From Pelomonas candidula (GTDB lineage Bacteria > Pseudomonadota > Gammaproteobacteria > Burkholderiales > Burkholderiaceae_C), in the NCBI RefSeq assembly GCF_043555985.1, contig NZ_JBIGIC010000003.1, positions 372,001 to 436,000 of the forward strand: a stretch of 64,000 bases of DNA. Reading direction: 5' to 3'. Made by a program: the position numbers and the translations under genes. The notes under the pieces were generated by a model, which was given only the letters and a program-made list of their open reading frames with translations, had not been told where the DNA came from and ran no database searches. This document shows, piece after piece, positions 16,459 through 27,117 of the stretch; positions within the stretch are counted from its first letter, which is position 1, and each line of letters opens with the position of its first letter.

Positions 16459-18639
16459 ATGCCCGTCGCCGACATCGCGCTGCGCTTCGACCCCGGCGTC
16501 GTCGTGCTGTCCTACCTGACTGCCGCCTTCGCGTCCTTCGTGGCGCTGGACCTGGCGCAGCGGGTGCGCACGCCCGACGCGGCGAGCGCGCGCCTCTGGT
16601 GGATCACCGGCTCGCTGTCCATGGGCACCGGCATCTGGGCCATGCACTTCATCGGCATGCTGGCGCTGCGCCTGCCTTTCATGGTCGGTTACGACGCCGC
16701 CATCACGGGGCTGAGCTGGCTGGCCGCCGTGGCCGTGTCGGCCATCGCACTGCGCGTGGCGTCGCTGGACCAGCTGACGCCCAGGCGGCTGATGCTGGGC
16801 GCCGTCAGCATGGGTGCGGGCATCTGCGGCATGCACTACACCGGCATGGCCGCGCTGGAGCTGGCGCCTGGCATCCGCTGGAACTGGGCGCTCGTGGCGG
16901 CCTCCGCCGCCGTGGCCACCGGGGCCGCCGCGGCGGCCCTCGTCATCTTCTTCTGGCTGCGCCGGCTCAACGCCAGCCAGGCCCGCCGGGGCCAGGTCGC
17001 GGCCGCCCTCGTCATGGGCGCCGCCGTGGCTGGCATGCACTACACCGGCATGGCCGCCGCCGGCATCGCCGAGAACAGTGTCTGCCTCAGCGCTGACTCG
17101 CTGGCAGGCGACAACCTGGACTACCTCGTCGCCGGCGCCACCCTCGGGCTGCTGCTGTTGACGCTGTTCACTTCCATGCTCGACGCCCGGCTGCGCCGCC
17201 GCGCCAGCGGGCTGCAGCAATCGCTGCATGCGGCGACGACCGAGCTGGCCGAGCAGGCGCTGCGCGACCCGCTGACCGGCCTGGCCAACCGCCAACTGCT
17301 GGACGACCGCATCAGCCACGCCATCGCGCGCAGCCAGCGCGACGGCGCCGGCGTGGCGCTGCTGATGCTGAACCTGGATGGCTTCAAGCCCGTCAACGAG
17401 GCCTTCGGCCATGCCGCCGGCGATGCCGTGTTGCGCGAGGTGGCCAGCCGGTTGACGGCGCTGGCGCGCGGCCACGACACGCTGGCCCGCCTGGGCGCCG
17501 ACGAGTTCGTGCTGCTGCTGGAGGGCGAGGCCGGCGAGGCCGTGCTGGCCCAGATCGCCCAGCGGCTGCTGGACTCGCTGGCAGAGCCCATGTCCGTCCG
17601 CGTCGGCGAGGGCCAGCAGCCGCTGCGGCTGTCAGCCTCCATCGGCATCGCGCTGCACGGCGGCCCGGACCTGTCCAGCCGCCCCCTCATCACCCAGGCC
17701 GACTCGGCGGCACAAGCCGCCAAGCGCAGCGGCGGCAACGGCTTCGCCTTCTTCGAGGCCCACATGCAGGACGGCGTGCGCGACCAGCTGGAGCTGTCCC
17801 GCGACCTGCGCACCGCGCTGGAAGACGGCGGTGCCGGCCTGAGCCTGCACTACCAGCCCAAGGTGGCGGGCGCCAGCGGCCTCGTGCTGGGCGTGGAGGC
17901 CCTGCTGCGCTGGCAGCACCCGCGACGCGGCCCCGTCAGCCCGGGCACGTTCATCCCGGTGGCGGAGCGCTTCGGCCTCATCACCACGCTGGGCGACTGG
18001 GTCATCGACGAGGCCTGCCGCCAGATCGCCGACTGGCGCGATCAGGAGGGGCTCAAGCTGCGCGTCGCGATCAACCTGTCCGTGCAGCAACTGCGCCAGC
18101 CCGAGGCGTTGCTGCAACGACTGGAGCAGGCGCTGCTGCGCCACCGCCTGGACGCCTCGCAGCTGAGCTGCGAGATCACCGAATCCGTCGCGATGGAGGA
18201 TGCCGGCGCCACCGAACGCGTGCTGCAGCGGCTGAGCGCGCTGGGCGTGAGTCTGTCCATCGACGACTTCGGCACGGGCTACTCCAGCCTGGCCTACCTG
18301 CGCCGGCTGCCGGTGTCGCAGCTCAAGATCGACCGCAGCTTCGTCCAGGACCTGGAGACCAGCGCCGATGCCCGCGCCATCGTCAACGCCGTCATCGAGC
18401 TGGCCCACGCGCTGGGCCTGGAAGTGGTGGCCGAGGGCGTGGAGACCGAGGGCCAGGCCGACGTGCTGCGCGCCAAGCACTGCGACAAGTTGCAGGGCTT
18501 CCTGTTTGCCAGGCCCATGCCCGCACAGGAGCTGGCGCAGTGGGCGCGGCGCTCGCAGTCGCCGGACGCCCGGCTGGACTTCAGCGACTCGGTCTTTGCC
18601 GACGTCGATCAGACCGCCATGCGCTCCGGTGCGACGTAG
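16459..18639 (+). CDS. MHYT-GGDEF-EAL protein, probable c-di-GMP phosphodiesterase
   Basis: 726 residues. Residues 1 to about 245 form a seven-helix MHYT sensor with repeated MHFIGM/MHYTGM motifs (proposed to bind metal or a diatomic gas). Residues about 265-430 are a GGDEF domain whose signature reads LGADEF (about residue 347): the second glycine is replaced, so cyclase activity is doubtful. Residues about 450-710 are an EAL domain with GVEALLRWQHP, NLSVQQL, ITESVAM, DDFGTGYSSL and EGVET all present, so hydrolysis of c-di-GMP is likely. The last 31 bp overlap gshA convergently. Confidence 0.93.
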   Translation: MPVADIALRFDPGVVVLSYLTAAFASFVALDLAQRVRTPDAASARLWWITGSLSMGTGIWAMHFIGMLALRLPFMVGYDAAITGLSWLAAVAVSAIALRVASLDQLTPRRLMLGAVSMGAGICGMHYTGMAALELAPGIRWNWALVAASAAVATGAAAAALVIFFWLRRLNASQARRGQVAAALVMGAAVAGMHYTGMAAAGIAENSVCLSADSLAGDNLDYLVAGATLGLLLLTLFTSMLDARLRRRASGLQQSLHAATTELAEQALRDPLTGLANRQLLDDRISHAIARSQRDGAGVALLMLNLDGFKPVNEAFGHAAGDAVLREVASRLTALARGHDTLARLGADEFVLLLEGEAGEAVLAQIAQRLLDSLAEPMSVRVGEGQQPLRLSASIGIALHGGPDLSSRPLITQADSAAQAAKRSGGNGFAFFEAHMQDGVRDQLELSRDLRTALEDGGAGLSLHYQPKVAGASGLVLGVEALLRWQHPRRGPVSPGTFIPVAERFGLITTLGDWVIDEACRQIADWRDQEGLKLRVAINLSVQQLRQPEALLQRLEQALLRHRLDASQLSCEITESVAMEDAGATERVLQRLSALGVSLSIDDFGTGYSSLAYLRRLPVSQLKIDRSFVQDLETSADARAIVNAVIELAHALGLEVVAEGVETEGQADVLRAKHCDKLQGFLFARPMPAQELAQWARRSQSPDARLDFSDSVFADVDQTAMRSGAT

Positions 18640-20102
18640 AAGCGCCGGAATTCCTCGAAGCCCAGCGTGTCGGCCTTCTCGATGCGGGCCTGCTCGGCCA
18701 GCGACTCGGCCGCCATCTTCTCGAAGCGCTGCTGCAACTCGTCCGGGAACGGCAGGGCCAGCAGCGCGGCGCGGGTCGCATCGCTCTGGCGGCGGATGAA
18801 GCCGATGTGGCTGTCGTCGAAGTCCTGCGCCATGACGGCCAGCACGCGCGCCGACGGACACAGCTCGGGCCGCTGCAGCCGCTCCGCCACGCGCTCGAGC
18901 GCTGCGCGGTAGGCATTGCCGCCGTGGGCCGCGTCCAGCGCCTCGGCCTGGGCCCTGCAGCCGGCGATGATCTCGGCCGCCCAGTCCTGCAGGCTGCGCT
19001 CGCCGCCCTGCCAGTGCTCCAGCATCAGGCCCGGCTCGCGCCCGCGCGCGGCGACGGCGTGCTGGTTGCGTGCGTTGGCGGCGATCTCGTCTGGCGTGTC
19101 GTCAGGGCTTTCGCCGTGCAGGCAGTGCAGCAGGAAGGCGTCCAGCACGCGGATGGTGTCGGCGCCGATGCCGACCGGCTCGAAGGGATCGAGGTCCATC
19201 AGCCGCACCTCGATGTACTCGACGCCGCGCTCGCGCAGCGCATGCAGAGGCCGCTCGCCGGAGCGGATCACGCGCTTGGCGCGGATGGTGCTGTAGAACT
19301 CGTTCTCGATCTGCAGCAGGCTGGTGGAGAGCTGGTTGTAGTCGCCGCCAGGCGTCTGCACGCCGATGGCCTCGTACGCCGGGTAGGGCCGGCTCAGCGC
19401 GTCCTGCAGCGAGGCGGCGTAGCTCTCCAGGCAGTTGTACGTGACGGAGATGTTGGACTGCGCATCGCTCTGGTAGCCCAGGCGACCCATGCGCAGCGAC
19501 GTCGCGTGCGGCAGGTACAGCGTGTGGTCGGCCAGGCGCTGCAGGCCGTGGTCGCGGCCATGCACGAAGCTGTCGCACAGCGCCGGGCTGGCGCCGAACA
19601 GGTACAGCAGCAGCCAGCCATCGCGGCGGAAATTGCGGATGGCGCCGAAATAGCCCTCCGTCGACACGCCCGGCAGCGACCAGTTGTAGTGGATGCCCGA
19701 GATCGTCTGCATGCGCCGGCCGTAGCGCTGGCCCAGGCCCATGCGGTAGACGCTCTTGGCGCGGCCGACGTTGCTGGAGCCGTAGCGGCCGATGGGGATG
19801 GTCTCGTCGGCCGGCAGGCCGCAGGGCATGGAGCTGACCCAGAGCCGCTCGTCGGCCAGCGCGCGGTAGACGGCCTGGTGGATCTCGGTGAGCTCGCGCA
19901 AGGCTTCGTCCACGCCGGCATGCACACCGGTGATGAGTTCCAGCTGCGACTCGCTGTAGTCGGTGGTGATGTGCGGGTGCGTCAGCGCCGAGCCGAGCGC
20001 GAGCGGATGTGGGGTCAGCGCCAGGCCGCCCCCGGGCAGAGCGCGCAGGCTTTCCTTCTCGATGCCGCGGCGGATGCCGAGCAGGGTCTCTTTGTCGTTC
20101 AT
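18609..20102 (-). CDS. gshA: Glutamate-cysteine ligase
   Basis: 497 residues. The proteobacterial type I enzyme is recognised from GIEKESLRA at the N-terminus, TTDYSESQLELIT, and the substrate-binding segments MPCGLP, GRYGSSNVGRAKSVYR and GIHYNWSLP. Later conserved pieces include LRMGRLGYQS and YIEVRLMDLDPFEPVG. It catalyses ATP-dependent joining of L-glutamate to L-cysteine, the first step of glutathione synthesis, in the cytoplasm. Length is as expected (about 500-520). gshB is not in the window. The 44-bp gap to the SulP gene (20103-20146) on the same strand means gshA may lie downstream of it in one transcript. Confidence 0.95.
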   Translation of the reverse strand: MNDKETLLGIRRGIEKESLRALPGGGLALTPHPLALGSALTHPHITTDYSESQLELITGVHAGVDEALRELTEIHQAVYRALADERLWVSSMPCGLPADETIPIGRYGSSNVGRAKSVYRMGLGQRYGRRMQTISGIHYNWSLPGVSTEGYFGAIRNFRRDGWLLLYLFGASPALCDSFVHGRDHGLQRLADHTLYLPHATSLRMGRLGYQSDAQSNISVTYNCLESYAASLQDALSRPYPAYEAIGVQTPGGDYNQLSTSLLQIENEFYSTIRAKRVIRSGERPLHALRERGVEYIEVRLMDLDPFEPVGIGADTIRVLDAFLLHCLHGESPDDTPDEIAANARNQHAVAARGREPGLMLEHWQGGERSLQDWAAEIIAGCRAQAEALDAAHGGNAYRAALERVAERLQRPELCPSARVLAVMAQDFDDSHIGFIRRQSDATRAALLALPFPDELQQRFEKMAAESLAEQARIEKADTLGFEEFRRFYVAPERMAV

Positions 20103-20146
20103 CGCGTCTCGAGCGCTAATTGGGCCGAGACGGTAGCAGATACGCG

Positions 20147-21808
<1,662 letters not shown>

Positions 21809-21835
21809 ATCAGGTGCAAATCGTTGAATGCGCAG

Positions 21836-21934
21836 GCCGAGCGCCGGTCCGCTCCCAAGCCGGCCCGCCTCGGGCGATGCTCGAAGACTGCCAGGTGCAT
21901 TCGCGTTCAGCAAGGCGCGACCGGACGAGGGGCT
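21836..21934. repeat. Interspersed intergenic repeat, short copy
   Basis: The left 44 bp (21836-21879) match 28859-28901 with one substitution and one inserted base, and the right 16 bp (21919-21934) match 28978-28993 exactly. The middle differs in sequence and length. The element fills the gap between two minus-strand genes. Confidence 0.75.
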
Positions 21935-21938
21935 TCAT

Positions 21939-22931
21939 CTATCTGTCCACCTTCACGCCGGACCACAGCACCACGCGCGCCCACTTGGCCGTCTCGGCAG
22001 CGATCAGCGCGGCCAGTTCGGCACCGCCACCCGTCTGCACCAGCATGCCGCGGGCCGTCAGCCGTTCGCGCAGCGCGGGGCCGGCCAGCGCGGCGGCGGT
22101 GTCGCGCTGCAGGCGGGCGAGTTGCTCGGCGGGCTGGCTGCTGGGCGTGAACAGGCCGATCCAGGCGCTGGCCTCGTAGCCCTTCAGCGCCGGGCCGCCG
22201 GCCTGCTCCACGGTGGGCAGGTCGGGCAGGCTGGGGCTGCGGCGCGCGCTGGTCACGGCCAGCGCCAACAGCTTGCCGGCGCGGATCTGCGGCAGCGCGG
22301 CGGGCAGCGTGTCGAACATCAGGTCCATGTTGCCGGCAACGACGTCCTGCTGTGCCGACGCCGCGCTGCGATACGGGAAGTGCAGCATGTAGGTCTGCGT
22401 CAGCCGCTTGAACAGCTCGCCGGCCAGGTGCGTGGGGTTGCCGTTGCCGCTGGATGCGATGTGCAGCCGCCCCGGCTGGGCCGATGCGGCGTGCACGAGG
22501 TCGGCCAGGCGGCGCACGCCCAGCGACTGCGCGACGGCCGGGTTCATGACCAGCACCAGCGGCACCGTCGCGACCAGCGCCACGGGCGAGAAGTCCTTCA
22601 CCGCGTCGTAGGGCAGGCGGCGCGACAGCAACGGGTTGATGGCGTGCGTGCCGACGCTGCCCATCAGCAGCGTGTGGCCGTCGCTCGCGCCGGCGACCTC
22701 GGCCGTGCCGATGTTGCCGTCCGCGCCGGGGCGGTTGTCGACGGCAACCGTCTGGCCCAGGCTGCGCTGCAGCTCGGGCGCGAGCAGCCGCGACGCGATG
22801 TCGGCCGGGCCGCCGGCCGGATAGGGCACGACGATGCGCAGCGGGCGGGCCGGCCAGGCGGGCTGGGCCGACACCCCTGCGCTGGCCAGCCAGAGCAGCA
22901 GCGCACGGCGATGGCACAGGCGGTGGCTCAT
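21939..22931 (-). CDS. Bug-family tripartite tricarboxylate transporter substrate-binding protein
   Basis: 330 residues. A signal peptide is followed by the Bug/TctC opening WPARPLRIVVPYPAGGPADIASR, then GQTVAVDNRPGADGNIG and VGTHAINPLL. Family members are periplasmic binding proteins for carboxylates and related small acids. Their TctA/TctB membrane partners are often encoded elsewhere, as here. Its 3' end is 4 bp from the repeat at 21836-21934. The start ATG overlaps the stop of the upstream cyclase gene (22928-22931), which links a solute-binding protein to a signalling enzyme in one operon. Confidence 0.92.
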   Translation of the reverse strand: MSHRLCHRRALLLWLASAGVSAQPAWPARPLRIVVPYPAGGPADIASRLLAPELQRSLGQTVAVDNRPGADGNIGTAEVAGASDGHTLLMGSVGTHAINPLLSRRLPYDAVKDFSPVALVATVPLVLVMNPAVAQSLGVRRLADLVHAASAQPGRLHIASSGNGNPTHLAGELFKRLTQTYMLHFPYRSAASAQQDVVAGNMDLMFDTLPAALPQIRAGKLLALAVTSARRSPSLPDLPTVEQAGGPALKGYEASAWIGLFTPSSQPAEQLARLQRDTAAALAGPALRERLTARGMLVQTGGGAELAALIAAETAKWARVVLWSGVKVDR

Positions 22932-24949
22932 GCCGGGCCGACCAGCACGTTGAGACGCACCTGGCCGTGCAGGCAGGCGGCGTCGAAGTCCTGCAGGATG
23001 GCCGCCAGCGTGTCCGCGTCGGGCGCCTCGACGCCGTTGATGCCCACGCCGCGGTTGCGCCCCTCGGCCTTGGCCTTGTAGAGCACCATGTCCACCCAGT
23101 TGACGGCCTGCTCCCAGTGCAGGCGCAGCGCGGCGCTGCCCGTGCCCTGGCCGCCGAGCGGGAAGCTCGCGAAGCCGATGGAAGCGGTGATGCGCAGCGC
23201 GCCGTCGGGCGTGTCGATCGCCGCGCCGCCGATGCCGTTGAGGATGCGCGCCGCCATCTGGGCGAGGTCGGCGCCGGGCAGCTCCGGTGCGAAGACGAGG
23301 AACTCCTCGCCACCCCAGCGCACGACGAGGTCGCTGTCGCGCACCGCGGCGCGGATGCGCCGGCCCACCTCGACGATGACGGCGTCGCCGGCCGCGTGGC
23401 CGTGCCGGTCGTTGACGTTCTTGAAGTGGTCGATGTCGATCATCAGCAGCGCACCACGGAATCCCTCCGCCCCGGCCTGGCGCGCGGCCAGGTCCATGAC
23501 GGCGAGGAAGTGGCGACGGTTGGACAGGTCGGTCAGCGGGTCTCGTTCACTCTGCGCACGCAACAGGCGCTGGTTGGCGGTCAGGCGCGCCTGGGCGCGG
23601 CGCATGCGCAGCAGCGTGACGCCGATCAGCGCCGTGGACAGCAGCAGCAGCGCGCCGACGGCGATGCCGACCTTCTGCGCCAGCCGGCCATTCTCCAGCT
23701 GCTGGTCCTTGAGCTGGCCGTCCCGGGCCAGCAGGTCGAGATCGCGCTGGCGGGCGGCCGTGTCGTATTTGCGGCGCAGCTCCTCCAGCGCGGTGGAGCG
23801 GTTGCGCTCGTTGACGCGCGCGTTCAGCTCGCGCTCGTCGTGGAAGGCGGCCAGCGACTCCTTGTACTGGCCGGCCTCGGCCCAGGTGTCGCCCAGCTCG
23901 CGCAGCTCGCGGGCGCGCGGCAGGAGGTCGGCCGGGTCGGCAGGGATCTCGACCACCCTGGCGAGCTCCAGCCGCGCGGCGTCGAACTGGTGCAGCTTGA
24001 TGTTGGCGACGGCCAGGTTGTGATGCAGGCTGCGCTCGTTGAGGCGGTCGTGGAAGCGCTGCAGCACCGGCAACGCGCGCTGGCCGGCCGCCAGTGCCTC
24101 GGCCAGCAGGCCGAGATGCATGTAAGGGTCCACGAGGTTGGCGCGCAGCTGGGCGGCGAGGTGGGGCGCGTCGGCCTGGTCGGCCAGTTGCAGGCCGGCC
24201 TCCAGCGCGGCCCGCACGGCGGCGGCGTCGCGCGTACGGCGCTCGACGACGGCCTCGAAGTTGCGCACGCGCGCGCCGGCCACGGGGTCGCCCTGGGCCT
24301 CGATGTGCGCAGCGCGCAGCTCGGCACGCGCTGCTTCGCCCTGGTCCTGCTGCTGCAGCACGATGGCCAGTTGCCCCAGGCTGAGGGCGATGAGGTGCTT
24401 GTCGCCACCCGCCCGGGCCAGCGTCAGTGCGCGGCGGGCGGCGGCCTCGGCGTCGACGAAGGCGCCCTGCCCGCCCTGCTCGCGCATCTGCAGGCGCAGC
24501 GCCTCCCAGGTGGCGCGGAAGTCGCAGTCCAGCTCGCGCACGGCGCGGGCCTCGTCGCCGGCGGGGCAGTGCCGCTCCAGGCCGGCCAGCGCCCGCGCGG
24601 CCAGCGTGCCGGCGGGCTTGCCGGCGCGCTCCTGGATGAGGGCGCGCAGCAACCAGCTGCGGTCCGCGCCGTCCTCGGTCGACATCAGCTGCACGGCGAT
24701 GACATCGGCCGCCTCGTACTGGCCGGCAGCCAGCTGCACGCGACCGCGCGCGAACAGCCAGGCAGCCTCGCGCGCCGGCGAGGCGTCGGCCGGCCAGCGC
24801 CGGGTCAGCTCGGCCAGCATGGCGGCCGGGTCGTCGAAAGCGCGGCGCGTGATGTTGGCCAGCAGCTGGCGGTCAGCCGCCAGCTCCGGGTCGGACACGG
24901 CGCCCGCCGTCGTGGCGAGCAGGGCCAGGGAGAGCAGCCAGGCCTTCAT
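22928..24949 (-). CDS. TPR-containing diguanylate cyclase (GGEEF)
   Basis: 673 residues from the ATG at 24949. A signal peptide (MKAWLLSLALLATTAGAVSD) leads into a helical TPR-like periplasmic region (about 25-410), then one membrane span (GIAVGALLLLSTALIGVTLL, near residue 425) and a GGDEF domain. DPLTDLSNRRHF, IDIDHFKNVNDRHGHAAGD and WGGEEF are intact, so it should make c-di-GMP. An RDSD inhibitory site stands five residues before GGEEF. The architecture suggests sensing outside and signalling inside. It overlaps the next upstream cyclase gene by ATGA (24946-24949) and appears to be its paralogue. Confidence 0.9.
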   Translation of the reverse strand: MKAWLLSLALLATTAGAVSDPELAADRQLLANITRRAFDDPAAMLAELTRRWPADASPAREAAWLFARGRVQLAAGQYEAADVIAVQLMSTEDGADRSWLLRALIQERAGKPAGTLAARALAGLERHCPAGDEARAVRELDCDFRATWEALRLQMREQGGQGAFVDAEAAARRALTLARAGGDKHLIALSLGQLAIVLQQQDQGEAARAELRAAHIEAQGDPVAGARVRNFEAVVERRTRDAAAVRAALEAGLQLADQADAPHLAAQLRANLVDPYMHLGLLAEALAAGQRALPVLQRFHDRLNERSLHHNLAVANIKLHQFDAARLELARVVEIPADPADLLPRARELRELGDTWAEAGQYKESLAAFHDERELNARVNERNRSTALEELRRKYDTAARQRDLDLLARDGQLKDQQLENGRLAQKVGIAVGALLLLSTALIGVTLLRMRRAQARLTANQRLLRAQSERDPLTDLSNRRHFLAVMDLAARQAGAEGFRGALLMIDIDHFKNVNDRHGHAAGDAVIVEVGRRIRAAVRDSDLVVRWGGEEFLVFAPELPGADLAQMAARILNGIGGAAIDTPDGALRITASIGFASFPLGGQGTGSAALRLHWEQAVNWVDMVLYKAKAEGRNRGVGINGVEAPDADTLAAILQDFDAACLHGQVRLNVLVGPA

Positions 24950-27027
24950 GTGCGGGTCGGCCGGAAGCCGTCGTGCGAGGGTGGGCCGCTCAGCGCCGTC
25001 AGCCCCACCTGGCCTTCGCCCCAGGCGGCCTCCAGGCGCGCGGTGAGCCGGGCAGCGGCAGCCACGTCGCTGGCGTGGATGCGCTCGACGCCGTAGGCCT
25101 TGTTGCGGCCGTGTGCCTTGGCGAGGTACATGACGGTGTCGACGAGGTCGATGGCGCGCTCCCACGGCAGGCGCAGGCCATGCGGCGGCACCGGCAGGCT
25201 GACGAAGCCGATGGAGACGCTGACGGCGATGCGGCGACCCTCGTGCTCGACCGGCTGGCCGCCCAGCAGGTCCAGCAGGCGCTGCGCGAGCTGCGGAGCG
25301 AACAGGCCTTCACGGGTGCGGGCGACGATGAGGAACTCCTCGCCGCCCCAGCGCACGACGAGGTCGTCGTCACGCACGGCCTCGCACAGCCGCCGCGCGA
25401 TCTCGATGAGGACGGCGTCGCCGGCTGCGTGGCCGAAGCCGTCGTTGATGCGCTTGAAGTGGTCGACGTCGATGAGGAAGAGGCTGGCCTCGAGACCGTC
25501 GGGGCCGCTCAGGCTCTTGATGGCAGCCTGGAAGTGACGGCGGTTGGCCAGGCCGGTCAGGGGGTCGGTCTCGCTCTGGCTCTTCAGCGACGCGTTGCTC
25601 TGCACCAGCGCCTCGTTGGTGCGGCGCACGCGGCGGAAGGCCTGGTACAGCAGGCCCAGCGACACCAGCACGCAGCCGCCCAGCGCCGTCCACAAGGTGC
25701 CGGCGAGGTTGCGCTGGTGGACCTGCTCGGCCTTGATGGCGTTGTCGCGGTTCAGCAGCTCGATGTCGCGGGCGCGCTGCTCGGCGTCCTGGCGCTCCTG
25801 GGCCTCGATGAGCAGCTTGCGGGTCTCGTCGCGCAGTACGCGGTCGACGAGCCGGCGGTGCTCGCGCCAGGCGGCCACGGCACCAGCCAGGTCACCTGCA
25901 CGCTCCAGATAGCCCGCCAGCTCCTTCCAGCCATCGGAGGCGTAGGCGACGGCGCCCTGCTGCTCGTCCAGCTTGACGGCGGCCTGCGCCTCGGCGCGGC
26001 CCTCGGCCACGCGGCCCAGCGCGATCTTGGCCAGGCCGATGTTGGAACGTGCCACGCTTTCGGCGCTGAAGTTGTGCGTGGCGTGGGCCAGCGGCAACGC
26101 CTGCTCGGCCAGCTCCAGCGCGCGCGCCGGGCGGCCCTGGCGCAGGTGATAGTCGGCAAAGTTGGCCAGGCCCAGCGCGCGCACCGAGTCGGCACCGGCG
26201 AGCGCCGCCTGCTCCAGCGCGTCGGAATTGGCGAGCAGGGTGATCGTCGTGTCGCTGTCGTCGGCGTGCACGATGCCACGCACCGTCTGGACCTGGTTCA
26301 GCGTCATCGGGTCCGGGTCCTTCTGCGCCTCCGCCAGCGCCTGCGCGGCGAGCTGGCGGGCGCGGGCCGGCGTGTCGGCGCGCAGCGTCGTGAACGCGAG
26401 ATCGGCCAGCGACAACGCAACGCGCCAGGACTGCCCCGTCTGCTGGGCCAGGCGCAGCGCCTTGTGGCCTTCGGTCAGCGCGGCGTCCAGCTCGCCGGCG
26501 TCGCCGCTGAGGGCCGCGTACTGGCGGTGGTAGCGCCACCGGAAGACCGTGCCGGCAGCGCCGAGCTGCACGCTGTCCACGGCCATCAGCAGCTTGCGGG
26601 CCTCGCGCGTATCGCCCTGGGAGCGCTGATATTCGGCGCCGATGCTGGCCGCGGCGACGAGGGCGTCGGCGCGACGCTCGCCGGCTGGCCAGTCGCGCAG
26701 TTGCTGGCTGAGCTGGTCGGAGAGCAGGCGGTCGCGCGCCTGCGCTGCCAGCAGACCGCGCAGAGCGATGCTGTCCAGCAGGGCCGGGCTGCCGGGCCGC
26801 AGCCCCCCGGCGCGGCCGCGCAGCTCCAGCTCGTAGGCCGCAGGCTTGGCGCGGGCGGCGCGCTCGATGCGATCCAGGTCCTGCGCCAGGCCGGCATCGA
26901 CGACCGCCGACGCGGCCGGCGCCGGCGGCGCGACCGCACCCTCTCCCCCGCCCGGCGAGCAGGCGGCGAGCAGCAGCGCAGCGAGCGCGGCGGTCAGCAT
27001 CGAGGACAGGGCCTGGATTGGGTGCAT
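24946..27027 (-). CDS. TPR-containing lipoprotein-like diguanylate cyclase (GGEEF)
   Basis: 693 residues from the ATG at 27027; an in-frame ATG at 27069 would add 14 residues ahead of the signal. The signal has a lipobox-like AACSPGG (about residue 20). A helical TPR-like region follows to about residue 420, then one membrane span (LWTALGGCVLVSLGLLYQAF) and a GGDEF domain with DPLTGLANRRHF, IDVDHFKRINDGFGHAAGD and WGGEEF. RDDD five residues upstream is an inhibitory site. An N-terminal lipid anchor plus a later membrane span is unusual, so the lipobox may be fortuitous. It is the first gene of the cyclase-cyclase-Bug operon. Confidence 0.9.
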   Translation of the reverse strand: MHPIQALSSMLTAALAALLLAACSPGGGEGAVAPPAPAASAVVDAGLAQDLDRIERAARAKPAAYELELRGRAGGLRPGSPALLDSIALRGLLAAQARDRLLSDQLSQQLRDWPAGERRADALVAAASIGAEYQRSQGDTREARKLLMAVDSVQLGAAGTVFRWRYHRQYAALSGDAGELDAALTEGHKALRLAQQTGQSWRVALSLADLAFTTLRADTPARARQLAAQALAEAQKDPDPMTLNQVQTVRGIVHADDSDTTITLLANSDALEQAALAGADSVRALGLANFADYHLRQGRPARALELAEQALPLAHATHNFSAESVARSNIGLAKIALGRVAEGRAEAQAAVKLDEQQGAVAYASDGWKELAGYLERAGDLAGAVAAWREHRRLVDRVLRDETRKLLIEAQERQDAEQRARDIELLNRDNAIKAEQVHQRNLAGTLWTALGGCVLVSLGLLYQAFRRVRRTNEALVQSNASLKSQSETDPLTGLANRRHFQAAIKSLSGPDGLEASLFLIDVDHFKRINDGFGHAAGDAVLIEIARRLCEAVRDDDLVVRWGGEEFLIVARTREGLFAPQLAQRLLDLLGGQPVEHEGRRIAVSVSIGFVSLPVPPHGLRLPWERAIDLVDTVMYLAKAHGRNKAYGVERIHASDVAAAARLTARLEAAWGEGQVGLTALSGPPSHDGFRPTRT

Positions 27028-27117
27028 CTGGGCGGAGGCAACGGGAGCTTGTGGTCCCGAGCCGATCATTTCAGCGCGGTTCCGTCGCGGCGTGGCGCAC
27101 GCTCTGGCGGAGACCGT

